From Bacteroidetes bacterium UBA1941 (GTDB lineage: Bacteria > Bacteroidota > Bacteroidia > Chitinophagales > LD1): 64,000 nucleotides of DNA. The stretch spans positions 186,001 to 250,000 of the forward strand of contig DDEZ01000011.1 in the NCBI GenBank assembly GCA_002336805.1, given 5' to 3'. The notes under the pieces are model-generated. The model did no database searches and was not told where the DNA came from. It saw only the letters and a list, made by a program, of their open reading frames with translations. Each line of letters opens with the position of its first letter. Position 1 is the stretch's first letter. The translations under genes and the position numbers were made by a program. This document shows positions 15,777 through 24,643 of this stretch, piece by piece.

Positions 15777-17405
15777 ATGAGCGTCAGGTATTACATAGTG
15801 GTAGCGATCATACTGGCAGTATATGCCGTAGGCATGTGCGTAGATGTGATGGCCGTAGATGCGGCACAGTACGCAGAGATCAGCCTGGAGATGCTGCGCA
15901 GCAAGAGCTTCCTGCAGGTACATGCACTGGGCCGTGACTACCTGGATAAACCACCCCTGCTCTTCTGGCTTAGCTCGCTGAGTTTCTGGCTGTTTGGTGC
16001 GGGCACGTTTTCGTATAAACTTCCTTCTGTACTTTTCGCTCTGCTGGGTATCTACTCTACGTATCGTTTTGCGCTGCTCTATTATACCCGGCGGGTGGCA
16101 CTGCTGGCTGCATTGATGCTGGCTACCACGCAGGCACTATTTCTCATCACCAATGACGTACGGACCGATACGATGCTGATGGGAGCGGTCATCTTTGCCA
16201 TCTGGCGGCTGGCGGCGTGGACAGAGTCGGGTAGGCTGGGGGACCTGCTGGCGGGCTGCATAGGCGTAGGCCTCGCCCTGCTATCCAAAGGGCCCATAGG
16301 ACTGATAGCTGTGGGGGCAGCGCTGCTACCACATATACTCATGAGAGGACAATGGCGCCTGCTGCTGCGCCCTGCGCTGCTAGCCGGTATAGGCCTCATA
16401 GCAGTAATGCTCATACCTATGTGCATCGGCCTCTATGAGCAGTATGGGGTGAAGGGATTACGCTTTTACTTCTGGACGCAGAGCTTTGGCAGGATCACCG
16501 GCGAGAGCGAGTGGAATAATCATCCTGATACTTTCTTTCTGCTCCATAGCACGGCCTGGGCCTTTATGCCATGGACACTTTTTCTATTAGGCGGCTGGAT
16601 CACCTCCCTGATGGCTATAGTCAGGGATAGGACAGTCATGATGGAATATATATCGGTTAGCGGTTTCACGCTGGTGCTGATCGCATTGATGTGCTCGCAC
16701 TATCAGCTGCCGCACTATAGCTTTGTGGTCTATCCGCTGGGGGCGGTGATGGCGGCACAGTTTTATGAGCGACTGGACCGGAGGACGGTCTGGTTCAAAA
16801 GTCTGGTCATAATACAGCTGATCATACTAGTGGCGATAGTAGTAGTGGCAGGTTTACTGCAGTATTGTTTCAAAGGGACAGATACTATCTCTTTGATCAG
16901 CCTGGTGATAGTGTTTATGGCAGCGATCATAGGGGTATTTACTGTGCGCAGCGGGGACCTTGTCATACGCGCATCTGTGGCTATTATACTCGCATTCAAC
17001 CTGCTGATGAGTGCGGTCTATTTCCCTGCTATCATGCGCTACCAGCCGGGTAGCGACTTTGGCAGGTACGCACGGCTGTATACCGATGGTGTGCACGGTG
17101 AGTATGTGACCTATCACTACCTCGCGGGCTATGAAGAGGTTTTCTACTCTCATCATACGCCGCCGCAGGATATATGGGATCGCACTGTTTTCAAAAATAA
17201 ACTGCAAGAGAAAAAACACCTTGTAGTGGCTACTACTGCGTACGGATGGCAAGATCTACAGCAGGCTGGTATCCGGCTCAAAGTGATAGAGGAGCGGCAG
17301 GCATACAGGGTATCCTCGCTCACCGGTACTTTTCTCAATCCTGCTACACGCGATGGTGTCTGTGAGAAAGTCTATCTGCTGGAGGCAGTGAGCGAATCTC
17401 AGTAG
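15777..17405 (+). CDS. GT39/ArnT-like membrane glycosyltransferase
   Basis: A 542-residue GT-C fold enzyme with about a dozen hydrophobic segments. The first external loop carries VDAAQYAEIS and LDKPPLLFW, the acidic and DKPP signatures of the ArnT/PMT superfamily, which transfers sugars from polyprenyl-phosphate donors to periplasmic acceptors (lipid A or proteins). The conserved loop near ITNDVRTDTML fits the same family. The C-terminal 150 residues form a soluble domain. Donor and acceptor cannot be told from sequence; no aminoarabinose genes are nearby. The ATG lies 20 bases after the upstream terminator, so a promoter must overlap or run through it. Confidence 0.87.
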   Translation: MSVRYYIVVAIILAVYAVGMCVDVMAVDAAQYAEISLEMLRSKSFLQVHALGRDYLDKPPLLFWLSSLSFWLFGAGTFSYKLPSVLFALLGIYSTYRFALLYYTRRVALLAALMLATTQALFLITNDVRTDTMLMGAVIFAIWRLAAWTESGRLGDLLAGCIGVGLALLSKGPIGLIAVGAALLPHILMRGQWRLLLRPALLAGIGLIAVMLIPMCIGLYEQYGVKGLRFYFWTQSFGRITGESEWNNHPDTFFLLHSTAWAFMPWTLFLLGGWITSLMAIVRDRTVMMEYISVSGFTLVLIALMCSHYQLPHYSFVVYPLGAVMAAQFYERLDRRTVWFKSLVIIQLIILVAIVVVAGLLQYCFKGTDTISLISLVIVFMAAIIGVFTVRSGDLVIRASVAIILAFNLLMSAVYFPAIMRYQPGSDFGRYARLYTDGVHGEYVTYHYLAGYEEVFYSHHTPPQDIWDRTVFKNKLQEKKHLVVATTAYGWQDLQQAGIRLKVIEERQAYRVSSLTGTFLNPATRDGVCEKVYLLEAVSESQ

Positions 17406-17479
17406 AAATCACTGTCAGCATATTGAATACATTTCCGGCTGTGAGATAAAATCTGGTCATTTACTATAGATCACCTACT

Positions 17480-19048
17480 ATGCGTTACGTTTATTGTATC
17501 ATCTTTCTCCTTGCATCCTACTATCTGCCGGCGCAGACTATCACGGGCTTTGTAGATATGCATGCGCATCCGCGTGGGGATCTGGCTTATGGCAGGGAAT
17601 TGTTTTACGGAGCGCCTTATGGAGATATTTCTGTAGCGCTCGGTGACTGCCGTCATGATCATAGCCGCAATCTCGTGCGCAGCATCCTGGCCGCTCAGAC
17701 CGAGCAGCAGAATAGCCCCGCCTGGAGAGATACCAAGAAAGGATATCCTGACTTCACCTCGTGGCCTGCCTGGTGCTCTATACTGCATCAGCAGATGTGG
17801 ATAGACTGGATCCGCCGCGCTCACGAAGGCGGCCTAAATATCATGGTGGCGCTCGCTGTGAGCAGTCACACTATAGCATACGCCTCCAAAGGTCATGGCC
17901 CCTATGATGATGAGCAGGTGCTGCTGGACTGCGTGCAGGGCATCAAGGATCTGGTAGCGCATTCAGATTTTATGGAGGTGGCATATACGTCGGCAGATGC
18001 GCGGCGCATAGTAGCCAGCGGCAAACTGGCCGTGATCATAGGCAGCGAGATGGATAACATCGGCAACTTTTACAACCCACAGGATCACTACACAAGGGCT
18101 ACCTTCACACCCGAACCAACCGAAGCACAGGTGGAAGCAGAACTGGATAAACTATATGCACTAGGCGTGCGCTATATCTTTCCGGTACACCTTAATAATA
18201 CGGTCTTTGGCGGCACGGCGATATTCAACAAGACGCTGAACGTCGCCAATAAATTTGCTACCGGTGCAGAGTGGAAAGTGGAGCAGGTACGGAGCGATAC
18301 GAGTGGCATCACCTATCACCTGGAGCATCCGGGTGCAGGGCTGCCGGCTATAGCCAAAGCCTTCATGCCACTGCTGATGCCTAAGAATGTGAACCCCGCT
18401 AAGATGGGAAACTATACGATCTGGGATACGCTGGCTGGCTATGGGCATCGCAATGCGCTGGGCCTGACAGCGCGCGGTAGGTTTGCTATCAGCTATATGA
18501 TGCAGAAGGGCTACATGATAGACATAGACCACATGAGCGAGCGTATGACCGATGAGGTGCTCTCTATGGCAGTGACCTCTGACTACCCCGTCAATAGCGG
18601 GCACAATGAGCCTCGCAGTCTCTCACACAACGAAAATGGCCGCACCCTGCTGCAATACGCACAGATCACAAGGGTAGGAGGGATGATAGGCATAGGCCAC
18701 GGTGCCGATGCTTCTGACTTTGTGCATACCTATCACACTGTAGCCGGTATCGTGGGAGCGCCTCACATGGCTATAGGGACAGATGTGGGGGGCTTCTCAG
18801 CACAGCCGCAGCGTGATACTAGCATCAGGCTGATCTATGATGACACATTCACGAGGTGCAAGACCGGCAACCGGACCTGGGATATCAACGTGGACGGCAT
18901 GGCCCACTACGGCCTGCTGGCAGACTATGTGCGCTCGTGGCCGCTCGCAGGGATGAGCAGCACCGAGATGAAAGGCTTTATGAGCTCAGCCGAATACTTT
19001 GTGCAGATGTGGGAGAAGTGTGCGGATAGGAAAGCAAGTGTCAAGTGA
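17480..19048 (+). CDS. Secreted M19 membrane-dipeptidase-like amidohydrolase
   Basis: A 522-residue exported hydrolase with an N-terminal signal peptide (MRYVYCIIFLLASYYLPAQ). The mature part opens with GFVDMHAHPRGD, where the H-x-H pair supplies the first zinc ligands of the amidohydrolase fold. Later come MIDIDHMSERM, SGHNEPRSLSHNENGR and AIGTDVGGFSAQP, matching the renal dipeptidase-like order of a metal-binding histidine and a terminal aspartate. The protein is longer than a typical M19 dipeptidase (about 350-400 residues), with an inserted region around 150-270. The likely role is periplasmic peptide hydrolysis. Codon use resembles the neighbours. Confidence 0.75.
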   Translation: MRYVYCIIFLLASYYLPAQTITGFVDMHAHPRGDLAYGRELFYGAPYGDISVALGDCRHDHSRNLVRSILAAQTEQQNSPAWRDTKKGYPDFTSWPAWCSILHQQMWIDWIRRAHEGGLNIMVALAVSSHTIAYASKGHGPYDDEQVLLDCVQGIKDLVAHSDFMEVAYTSADARRIVASGKLAVIIGSEMDNIGNFYNPQDHYTRATFTPEPTEAQVEAELDKLYALGVRYIFPVHLNNTVFGGTAIFNKTLNVANKFATGAEWKVEQVRSDTSGITYHLEHPGAGLPAIAKAFMPLLMPKNVNPAKMGNYTIWDTLAGYGHRNALGLTARGRFAISYMMQKGYMIDIDHMSERMTDEVLSMAVTSDYPVNSGHNEPRSLSHNENGRTLLQYAQITRVGGMIGIGHGADASDFVHTYHTVAGIVGAPHMAIGTDVGGFSAQPQRDTSIRLIYDDTFTRCKTGNRTWDINVDGMAHYGLLADYVRSWPLAGMSSTEMKGFMSSAEYFVQMWEKCADRKASVK

Positions 19049-19087
19049 CCTGTAGAAATATATATTTGCCACTAGTAAAATAAGACA

Positions 19088-19603
19088 ATGAAATCTCCCT
19101 CCATCTGGCTTCACATACGCGACATCCTGATACTACCCGGCATCGTGTGTGTCGTTATTCCATTTGCATTGTCTCATATAGATAGCCACCCATTTCCGGA
19201 CAGTAATGCGCTGAGGTATGCAGGGGTGACCATCTTTGTGATCGGGCTGATACTGTGGGCTATACCCGTGTATCTCTTCTGGAAGATGGCATATGGCACA
19301 CTAGCCCCATGGCAGCCGACGCAGAAGCTAGTGATCTATGGCCCATTCCGCTATACGCGCAATCCGATGATCACAGGTGTTCTCTTCATCCTGCTAGGTG
19401 AGGCGCTGTACCTGAATGCGACGGGTGTGCTGTGCTGGACGATCTGGTTCTTCTTTATGAATACGATGTACTTCATTTTCAAAGAGGAGCCGAGCATGCT
19501 GGCACGCTTTGGCGATGACTATGCGCAGTATAAGGCAAATGTACCCAGATGGCTGCCGCGGCTGACGGCGTGGAGGGGAGATGGTTCAAGTCTGGAGGCT
19601 TGA
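19088..19603 (+). CDS. Isoprenylcysteine carboxyl methyltransferase (ICMT)-family membrane protein
   Basis: A 171-residue integral membrane protein. After two or three membrane segments it has YGPFRYTRNPMITG, the hallmark loop of ICMT/PEMT-like methyltransferases, and then FKEEPSMLARFGDDYAQYKANVPRWLP, the C-terminal SAM-binding signature of the group. Bacterial members act on unknown lipids or prenylated molecules. It sits 39 bases after the peptidase gene and could be co-transcribed with it. Confidence 0.85.
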   Translation: MKSPSIWLHIRDILILPGIVCVVIPFALSHIDSHPFPDSNALRYAGVTIFVIGLILWAIPVYLFWKMAYGTLAPWQPTQKLVIYGPFRYTRNPMITGVLFILLGEALYLNATGVLCWTIWFFFMNTMYFIFKEEPSMLARFGDDYAQYKANVPRWLPRLTAWRGDGSSLEA

Positions 19604-19640
19604 CGAGTTGGGATATCTTAAAGTAATCAATTTTCACATT

Positions 19641-20711
19641 ATGCAACCTTGGAATATATTCTTAGACACATCAGTATTACTGAAAGACCCGTCCTGGAGA
19701 GGGAACTTCAACAAAGAACTGCTTCAAATTTCAAAAGAACAAGAAGTCAATCTTTTTATGTCATCTGTCGTAGGGTCGGAGTTGGAAAGGAATTACGAAA
19801 AGCTTTTGGATGAACAGAATTTGAAGCTTTCAAAGATTATTGAGAATGCCGAGCATAATCAATTTTCTATTTCTAGTAGGTTAGAGTTTAATAAAGAGTT
19901 ATCGTTAAATAGGTTAAAGCAATTCTATAATACTTTGCAAATTGAGGCAAGGCTTACAATTTTAAATTATGACAATGAATTCTTGCCTGAAATAGTTCGT
20001 AGATCTATTCATAAAATCAAACCGTTTTCAGACTCAAAAACGGAACTAAAGGACGCCATAATCTGGTTAACATATTCGAGATATGCAGAAAAGAATGGAT
20101 TACCTAATTGCGTATTTCTGACGGCTAATGTTTCGGACTTTTGCAATATTGAATTATTAAAAGCAGATACTTATCAAATCCATAACGATCTCTTATTGGA
20201 CAGTAATAAGTTTAAGATATATCCTTCCGTCAAAAATTTGCTGCAGTCAGAGAAAAAAGCATTACAGCTTGCCGACCAAAGATTTCGCACGTGGCTGAGT
20301 GATCAAAATATTAATAATGAATATGTTTTAGATATCATAAAAAATAATTTTGATGATTATATTAATAAAACTATACGTCAAAAATTTGAAAATTATGATT
20401 TGTGGCAACTGTTTGATGAGGACCATTATTTAACAGGCTACGTCACCATTGGTAGTTGCGATGTACTATATGTTGAGGATATTCACGTTGATATTTTTAG
20501 AGATGAATGTATTATATCAGGTGATTTATATATTGATATTGAAGTAGATGGTTATCAGTATAACTCCGTACGTGATCCTGGAGAAGATCGTCATACTTAT
20601 TATGGCTCCCAAACAAGCTCACTAGCGGTAGTATTCTCTTTTTCATTGGATAAAGAAAAAGGTCCTAACAACTTCGAAATAAACATTATTGAAGTAGTTG
20701 GACGAGATTAA
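19641..20711 (+). CDS. PIN-domain (DUF4935-like) protein, probably acquired horizontally
   Basis: A 356-residue protein from the ATG at 19641; the frame opens 20 codons earlier, inside the upstream gene, but that start has no support. The N-terminus NIFLDTSVLLKDPSWR with a conserved aspartate, a SSVVGSELERNYEKLL segment, and DAIIWLTYSRYA followed by FLTANVSDF fit the PIN-like nuclease fold with four acidic residues (DUF4935 type). The C-terminal 150 residues are not recognised. Base composition is strikingly AT-rich: the line 20161-20220 has 17 G/C of 60, whereas 21061-21120 in rpsL has 36 of 60. No antitoxin gene is next to it. RNase or defence activity is inference only. Confidence 0.75.
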   Translation: MQPWNIFLDTSVLLKDPSWRGNFNKELLQISKEQEVNLFMSSVVGSELERNYEKLLDEQNLKLSKIIENAEHNQFSISSRLEFNKELSLNRLKQFYNTLQIEARLTILNYDNEFLPEIVRRSIHKIKPFSDSKTELKDAIIWLTYSRYAEKNGLPNCVFLTANVSDFCNIELLKADTYQIHNDLLLDSNKFKIYPSVKNLLQSEKKALQLADQRFRTWLSDQNINNEYVLDIIKNNFDDYINKTIRQKFENYDLWQLFDEDHYLTGYVTIGSCDVLYVEDIHVDIFRDECIISGDLYIDIEVDGYQYNSVRDPGEDRHTYYGSQTSSLAVVFSFSLDKEKGPNNFEINIIEVVGRD

Positions 20712-20744
20712 GCCTATTTCCACTAAATAAGACACTTTTAACAT

Positions 20745-20752
20745 TATATTTG
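20745..20752 (+). promoter_or_regulatory. Distal -7 element upstream of rpsL
   Basis: TATATTTG is an exact TAnnTTTG match followed by GCCGTCCC. The same 11-base TTTGCCGTCCC recurs 102 bases downstream at the proximal promoter. A short hairpin (TGAATT at 20786-20791 with AATTCA at 20800-20805) and a T-run lie between them. Confidence 0.5.
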
Positions 20753-20823
20753 CCGTCCCGGCCCTCCCAAGGCTCCTGAAAAAGCTGAATTCTGTCCACA
20801 ATTCAACTTTTTTTCACCTTTCA

Positions 20824-20854
20824 TTGTGAACTTTAAGGAATAAAAGTATTTTTG
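20824..20854 (+). promoter_or_regulatory. Proximal rpsL promoter
   Basis: TTG at 20824-20826 (-33) and TATTTTTG at 20847-20854 (-7) are separated by 20 bases, within the Bacteroidota range. The ATG of rpsL follows 20 bases later, giving a short leader. Confidence 0.7.
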
Positions 20855-20874
20855 CCGTCCCAAAAATAGCGTTA

Positions 20875-21282
20875 ATGCCAACCATTCAACAGTTAGTACG
20901 CAAGTCAAGGACCATCATCCGTGCGAAATCTAAGAGCCGTGCGCTCGATAGCTGCCCTCAGCGTAGGGGCGTTTGTACCCGTGTATACACTACTACCCCT
21001 AAGAAGCCAAACTCGGCTCTCCGCAAGGTAGCTAAGGTACGTCTGACCAACTCTATAGAAGTGATCGCGTATATCCCGGGCGAGGGCCACAACCTCCAGG
21101 AGCACTCTATCGTGCTGATCCGTGGCGGTAGGGTTAAGGACCTCCCAGGTGTACGTTACCACATCGTTCGTGGAAGCCTCGATACTGCAGGTGTAGAAAA
21201 CCGCAAGAAGAGCCGCTCTAAGTACGGTACCAAGCGTCCTAAGGCAGGTGCTCCGGCAGCAGCAGCAGGCAAGAAGAAGTAA
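20875..21282 (+). CDS. rpsL: 30S ribosomal protein S12
   Basis: A 135-residue decoding-centre protein with the invariant TTPKKPNSALRKVAKVRL and RGGRVKDLPGVRYH segments. Lys43 and Lys88, the positions at which streptomycin resistance changes usually occur, are both the wild-type lysine. A C-terminal tail rich in K, A and G extends the protein slightly. First gene of a same-strand cluster rpsL-rpsG-fusA-rpsJ-rplC; rpsG follows after 48 bases. Confidence 0.99.
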   Translation: MPTIQQLVRKSRTIIRAKSKSRALDSCPQRRGVCTRVYTTTPKKPNSALRKVAKVRLTNSIEVIAYIPGEGHNLQEHSIVLIRGGRVKDLPGVRYHIVRGSLDTAGVENRKKSRSKYGTKRPKAGAPAAAAGKKK

Positions 21283-21330
21283 TTGAGAACCAAGAGTCAA
21301 GAAAAAAGACAATAAGATCATTATAATACA

Positions 21331-21798
21331 ATGAGAAAAGCAAGAGCACCCAAAAGATTCCCTCAGCCGGATCCTAAGTTTGGCGATACGATCGTGACAC
21401 AGTTTGTAAACAACCTGATGTACGAGGGAAAGAAGTCAACTGCCTATACCGTATTCTACAACGCCCTCGACCTGATCGAAGAGCGTACTAAGGAAAATCC
21501 TCTGGATATCTGGAGGAAGGCGGTACAGAATGTATCTCCGGCCGTAGAGGTGAAGAGCCGCCGTATCGGTGGTGCTAACTTCCAGGTGCCTACAGAGGTG
21601 CGTCCTGAGCGCAGGCAGTCTCTGGGTATCAAGTGGATCATCAACTTTGCCCGCAGCCGCAACGGTAAGTCTATGGAAGACAAACTGGCAAACGAGCTGA
21701 TAGCTGCGAGCAAGGGTGAAGGTGGCGCATTCAAGAAGCGTGAGGATGTACACCGTATGGCTGAAGCCAACAAGGCTTTCGCCCACTTTAAGTTCTAA
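21331..21798 (+). CDS. rpsG: 30S ribosomal protein S7
   Basis: A 155-residue primary 16S rRNA-binding protein of the small-subunit head. RKARAPKRFPQPDPKF at the start, LVTQFVNNLMYEGKKS-type helix, and GGANFQVPTEVRPERRQSLGIKWI are typical. Normal length. It is followed by an unusually long 139-base gap before fusA that contains an inverted repeat. Confidence 0.99.
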   Translation: MRKARAPKRFPQPDPKFGDTIVTQFVNNLMYEGKKSTAYTVFYNALDLIEERTKENPLDIWRKAVQNVSPAVEVKSRRIGGANFQVPTEVRPERRQSLGIKWIINFARSRNGKSMEDKLANELIAASKGEGGAFKKREDVHRMAEANKAFAHFKF

Positions 21799-21819
21799 TA
21801 GCTAAAAGTAAATATCGCT

Positions 21820-21866
21820 AAAGCGCAAAAACGCAAAATTGAAAAGATGATGCGGCTTTGCGCTTT
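21820..21866. repeat. Inverted repeat between rpsG and fusA
   Basis: Perfect 10-bp arms AAAGCGCAAA (21820-21829) and TTTGCGCTTT (21857-21866) enclose 27 bases that include a second ACGCAAAA. The vocabulary (GCGCAAA, ACGCAAA) resembles the repeats at 51393-51510 and 63266-63322. No thymine run follows, and the operon continues, so it is not an obvious terminator. Confidence 0.6.
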
Positions 21867-21937
21867 CGTGATGAAATGGACAGGAAGAAATAAATAAAAA
21901 GGGCGGCAACGCCAAAACAAAATAACAACGGGAAATC

Positions 21938-24061
21938 ATGGCAGGAAAAGACCTCACCCACACGAGAAACATCGGAATCGCGGCACACATCGATGCCGGT
22001 AAGACTACAACTACGGAGCGTATCCTGTACTACACAGGTGTGAGCCACAAGATAGGTGAGGTGCACGATGGTGCAGCTACTATGGACTGGATGGAGCAAG
22101 AGCAGGAGCGTGGTATCACCATCACCTCTGCCGCTACCCGCTGCGCATGGACATGGAAGGGTGAGAAGTATGATATCAACATCATCGATACCCCGGGCCA
22201 CGTGGATTTCACCGTAGAGGTAAACCGCTCCCTGCGTGTACTCGAAGGTCTGGTATTCCTCTTCTCTGCTGTGGACGGTGTAGAGCCTCAGTCTGAGACT
22301 AACTGGCGCCTGGCTAACAACTATGGTGTAGCCCGTCTCGGTTTCGTAAACAAGATGGATCGCCAGGGTGCTGACTTCTTCAACGTGGTAACGCAGGTGA
22401 ACACCATGCTGGGCTCAAACCCACTGGTAATGCAGATACCTATCGGCAATGAAGAAACATTCAAGGGTGTGGTAGACCTCGTGACAAACGAAGCTATCAT
22501 CTGGAATGAGGCTGACAAGGGTATGACCTACGAGGTAGTGCCTATCCCGGCTGACCTGGTAGATGACGTGAAGATGTACCGTGAGAAGCTCCTCGAGCAG
22601 GTAGCTGAATTTGACGATACGCTGATGGAGAAATATTTCGCTGATCCAGACTCTATCTCTGCAGAAGAGATCCGTGCGGCTGTACGCCAGGCGGTGATCG
22701 CTGACAAGGTAGTGCCTATGTTCTGCGGTTCTTCATTCAAGAATAAGGGTGTACAGGCTGTGCTCGATGCAGTATGCGCTATCCTCCCATCTCCTACAGA
22801 CAGGAAGGAAGTACACGGTACTAACCCTGACACAGAGGAGCCTATCATCCGCCAGGCTACTACAGATGGCCCGTTTGCAGCACTTGCATTCAAGATCGCT
22901 ACTGACCCGTATGTAGGCCGTCTGTGCTACTTCAGAGTTTACTCTGGTGGCCTGGATGCAGGTTCATACGTATACAATACACGTACTCAAAAGAACGAGC
23001 GTATCTCTCGTCTCTTCCAAATGCACGCCAATAAGCAAAACTCAGTACCTCGCGTAGAGGCTGGTGATATCGCTGCAGGTGTGGGCTTCAAGGATATCCG
23101 TACAGGTGATACTCTCTGCGATGAGAAGAACAAGATCGTACTCGAGTCTATGATATTCCCTGAGCCGGTGATCTCTATCGCGGTAGAGCCTAAGACTCAG
23201 AAGGACATGGACAAGATGGGTCTCGCACTCGGCAAGCTGGCTGAAGAGGATCCTACATTCAAGGTGAGCTTTGATGAGGCTACTGGCCAGACCATCATCG
23301 CCGGTATGGGTGAGCTCCACCTGGAGATCATCGTAGACCGTATGCGTCGCGAATTCAACGTAGAGCTGAACCAAGGTGCACCACAGGTGAACTATCGTGA
23401 GAAGCTGACCAAGAAGGTAGAGCACCGCGAGACATACAAGAAGCAATCAGGTGGTCGCGGTAAGTATGCCGATATCAAGATCGAGATCGGACCGACCGAG
23501 GAGACTGAAGACGCTAAACTGGGTCTTACTTTCATCAATGATATCTTCGGTGGATCTATCCCACGTGAGTTTATCCCAGCTGTAGAGAAGGGCTTCAAGG
23601 AAGCCATGAAGACAGGTGTACTCGCAGGATACGAGATCGATGCGCTGACTGTACGCCTGTTTGATGGTGGTTTCCACGCGGTGGATTCCGACGCCCTCTC
23701 ATTTGAGCTTTGCGCCAAGATGGCATTCCGTAATGCAGCGAAGCAGGCTGGTCCGGTACTCCTCGAGCCGATCATGAAGCTCGAAGTGATCACCCCAGAC
23801 GAAAACACTGGTAACGTGGTAGGTGACCTGAACCGTCGTCGTGGTATCGTAGAAGGCATGGAAGCTAAGATGAATGCACAGGTCGTAAAGGCTAAGGTGC
23901 CACTGAGCGAAATGTTTGGCTACGTGACTCAGCTCCGTACGCTGACATCTGGCCGTGCTACCTCTACCATGGAGTTTCACAGCTATGCACCGGCACCGGA
24001 AGGTGTAGCTAAGGCGGTGATCGCTAAGAACTCTGGCAAGGTGAAGGAAGTAGAAGAGTAA
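21938..24061 (+). CDS. fusA: Translation elongation factor G
   Basis: A 707-residue GTPase that drives ribosomal translocation. G1 AHIDAGKTTTTERILYYTG, switch segment with RGITITSAATRC, G3 DTPGHVDF and G4 NKMDRQGADF are all intact, followed by domains II-V ending in ATSTMEFHSYAPAPEGVAKAV. Normal length. As is usual in Bacteroidota, tuf is not present between fusA and rpsJ. Confidence 0.99.
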   Translation: MAGKDLTHTRNIGIAAHIDAGKTTTTERILYYTGVSHKIGEVHDGAATMDWMEQEQERGITITSAATRCAWTWKGEKYDINIIDTPGHVDFTVEVNRSLRVLEGLVFLFSAVDGVEPQSETNWRLANNYGVARLGFVNKMDRQGADFFNVVTQVNTMLGSNPLVMQIPIGNEETFKGVVDLVTNEAIIWNEADKGMTYEVVPIPADLVDDVKMYREKLLEQVAEFDDTLMEKYFADPDSISAEEIRAAVRQAVIADKVVPMFCGSSFKNKGVQAVLDAVCAILPSPTDRKEVHGTNPDTEEPIIRQATTDGPFAALAFKIATDPYVGRLCYFRVYSGGLDAGSYVYNTRTQKNERISRLFQMHANKQNSVPRVEAGDIAAGVGFKDIRTGDTLCDEKNKIVLESMIFPEPVISIAVEPKTQKDMDKMGLALGKLAEEDPTFKVSFDEATGQTIIAGMGELHLEIIVDRMRREFNVELNQGAPQVNYREKLTKKVEHRETYKKQSGGRGKYADIKIEIGPTEETEDAKLGLTFINDIFGGSIPREFIPAVEKGFKEAMKTGVLAGYEIDALTVRLFDGGFHAVDSDALSFELCAKMAFRNAAKQAGPVLLEPIMKLEVITPDENTGNVVGDLNRRRGIVEGMEAKMNAQVVKAKVPLSEMFGYVTQLRTLTSGRATSTMEFHSYAPAPEGVAKAVIAKNSGKVKEVEE

Positions 24062-24149
24062 ATAGTAGTGAGTAGTGCGTATTGAATAATGCGAGCAGCC
24101 AACTACGACAACAAAGTCAAAATTTAAACACAATAAACGTCCTTTTAAA

Positions 24150-24455
24150 ATGAGTCAAAGAATAAGGATCAAGCTCAAATCCTACGACCACAACCTGGTA
24201 GACAAGAGCGCAGAGAAAATCGTAAAGACTGTGAAAAACACAGGTGCAGTAGTAAGCGGTCCAGTGCCACTGCCTACGCACAAGAACATCTTCACTGTGC
24301 TGCGTTCACCGCATGCCAATGCTAACTCTAAGGAGCAGTTTCAACTCTGCACCTACAAGAGGCTCATCGACATCTACTCTTCATCATCGAAGACCGTAGA
24401 TGCGCTCATGAAGCTCGAGCTGCCAAGTGGGGTAGAGGTAGAGATCAAGGCGTAG
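24150..24455 (+). CDS. rpsJ: 30S ribosomal protein S10
   Basis: A 101-residue protein with QRIRIKLKSYDHNLVDKSAEKIV, GPVPLPTHKNIFTVLRSPH and KRLIDIYSSSSKTVDALMKLELPSGVEVEIK. A ribosomal head protein and also the NusE partner in antitermination. First gene of the classical S10 operon, here following fusA by 88 bases and separated from rplC by 188 bases. Confidence 0.99.
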   Translation: MSQRIRIKLKSYDHNLVDKSAEKIVKTVKNTGAVVSGPVPLPTHKNIFTVLRSPHANANSKEQFQLCTYKRLIDIYSSSSKTVDALMKLELPSGVEVEIKA

Positions 24456-24643
24456 TAGCCATCTGTGTCCACGCCGCCGAAAGGTACGGTGTAGCAAACG
24501 TGCACTGGACAGAGTAAAAATACAAATGCAGCAAATGTGGGCTGCTGCCCTATCCGCAAGGAAGGGAGAGGAGGAGTATTGACATTATTTTAATTCATTT
24601 ATGAGCCCCGGCGAGAGTCGCGGTTCCGCTAAAACAAACGACA

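Noticed and set aside
24456..24643. TTGACA-like -35 and AT-rich sequence before rplC
   Set aside because: Primary promoters in this phylum do not use that consensus; no TAnnTTTG at the right spacing.
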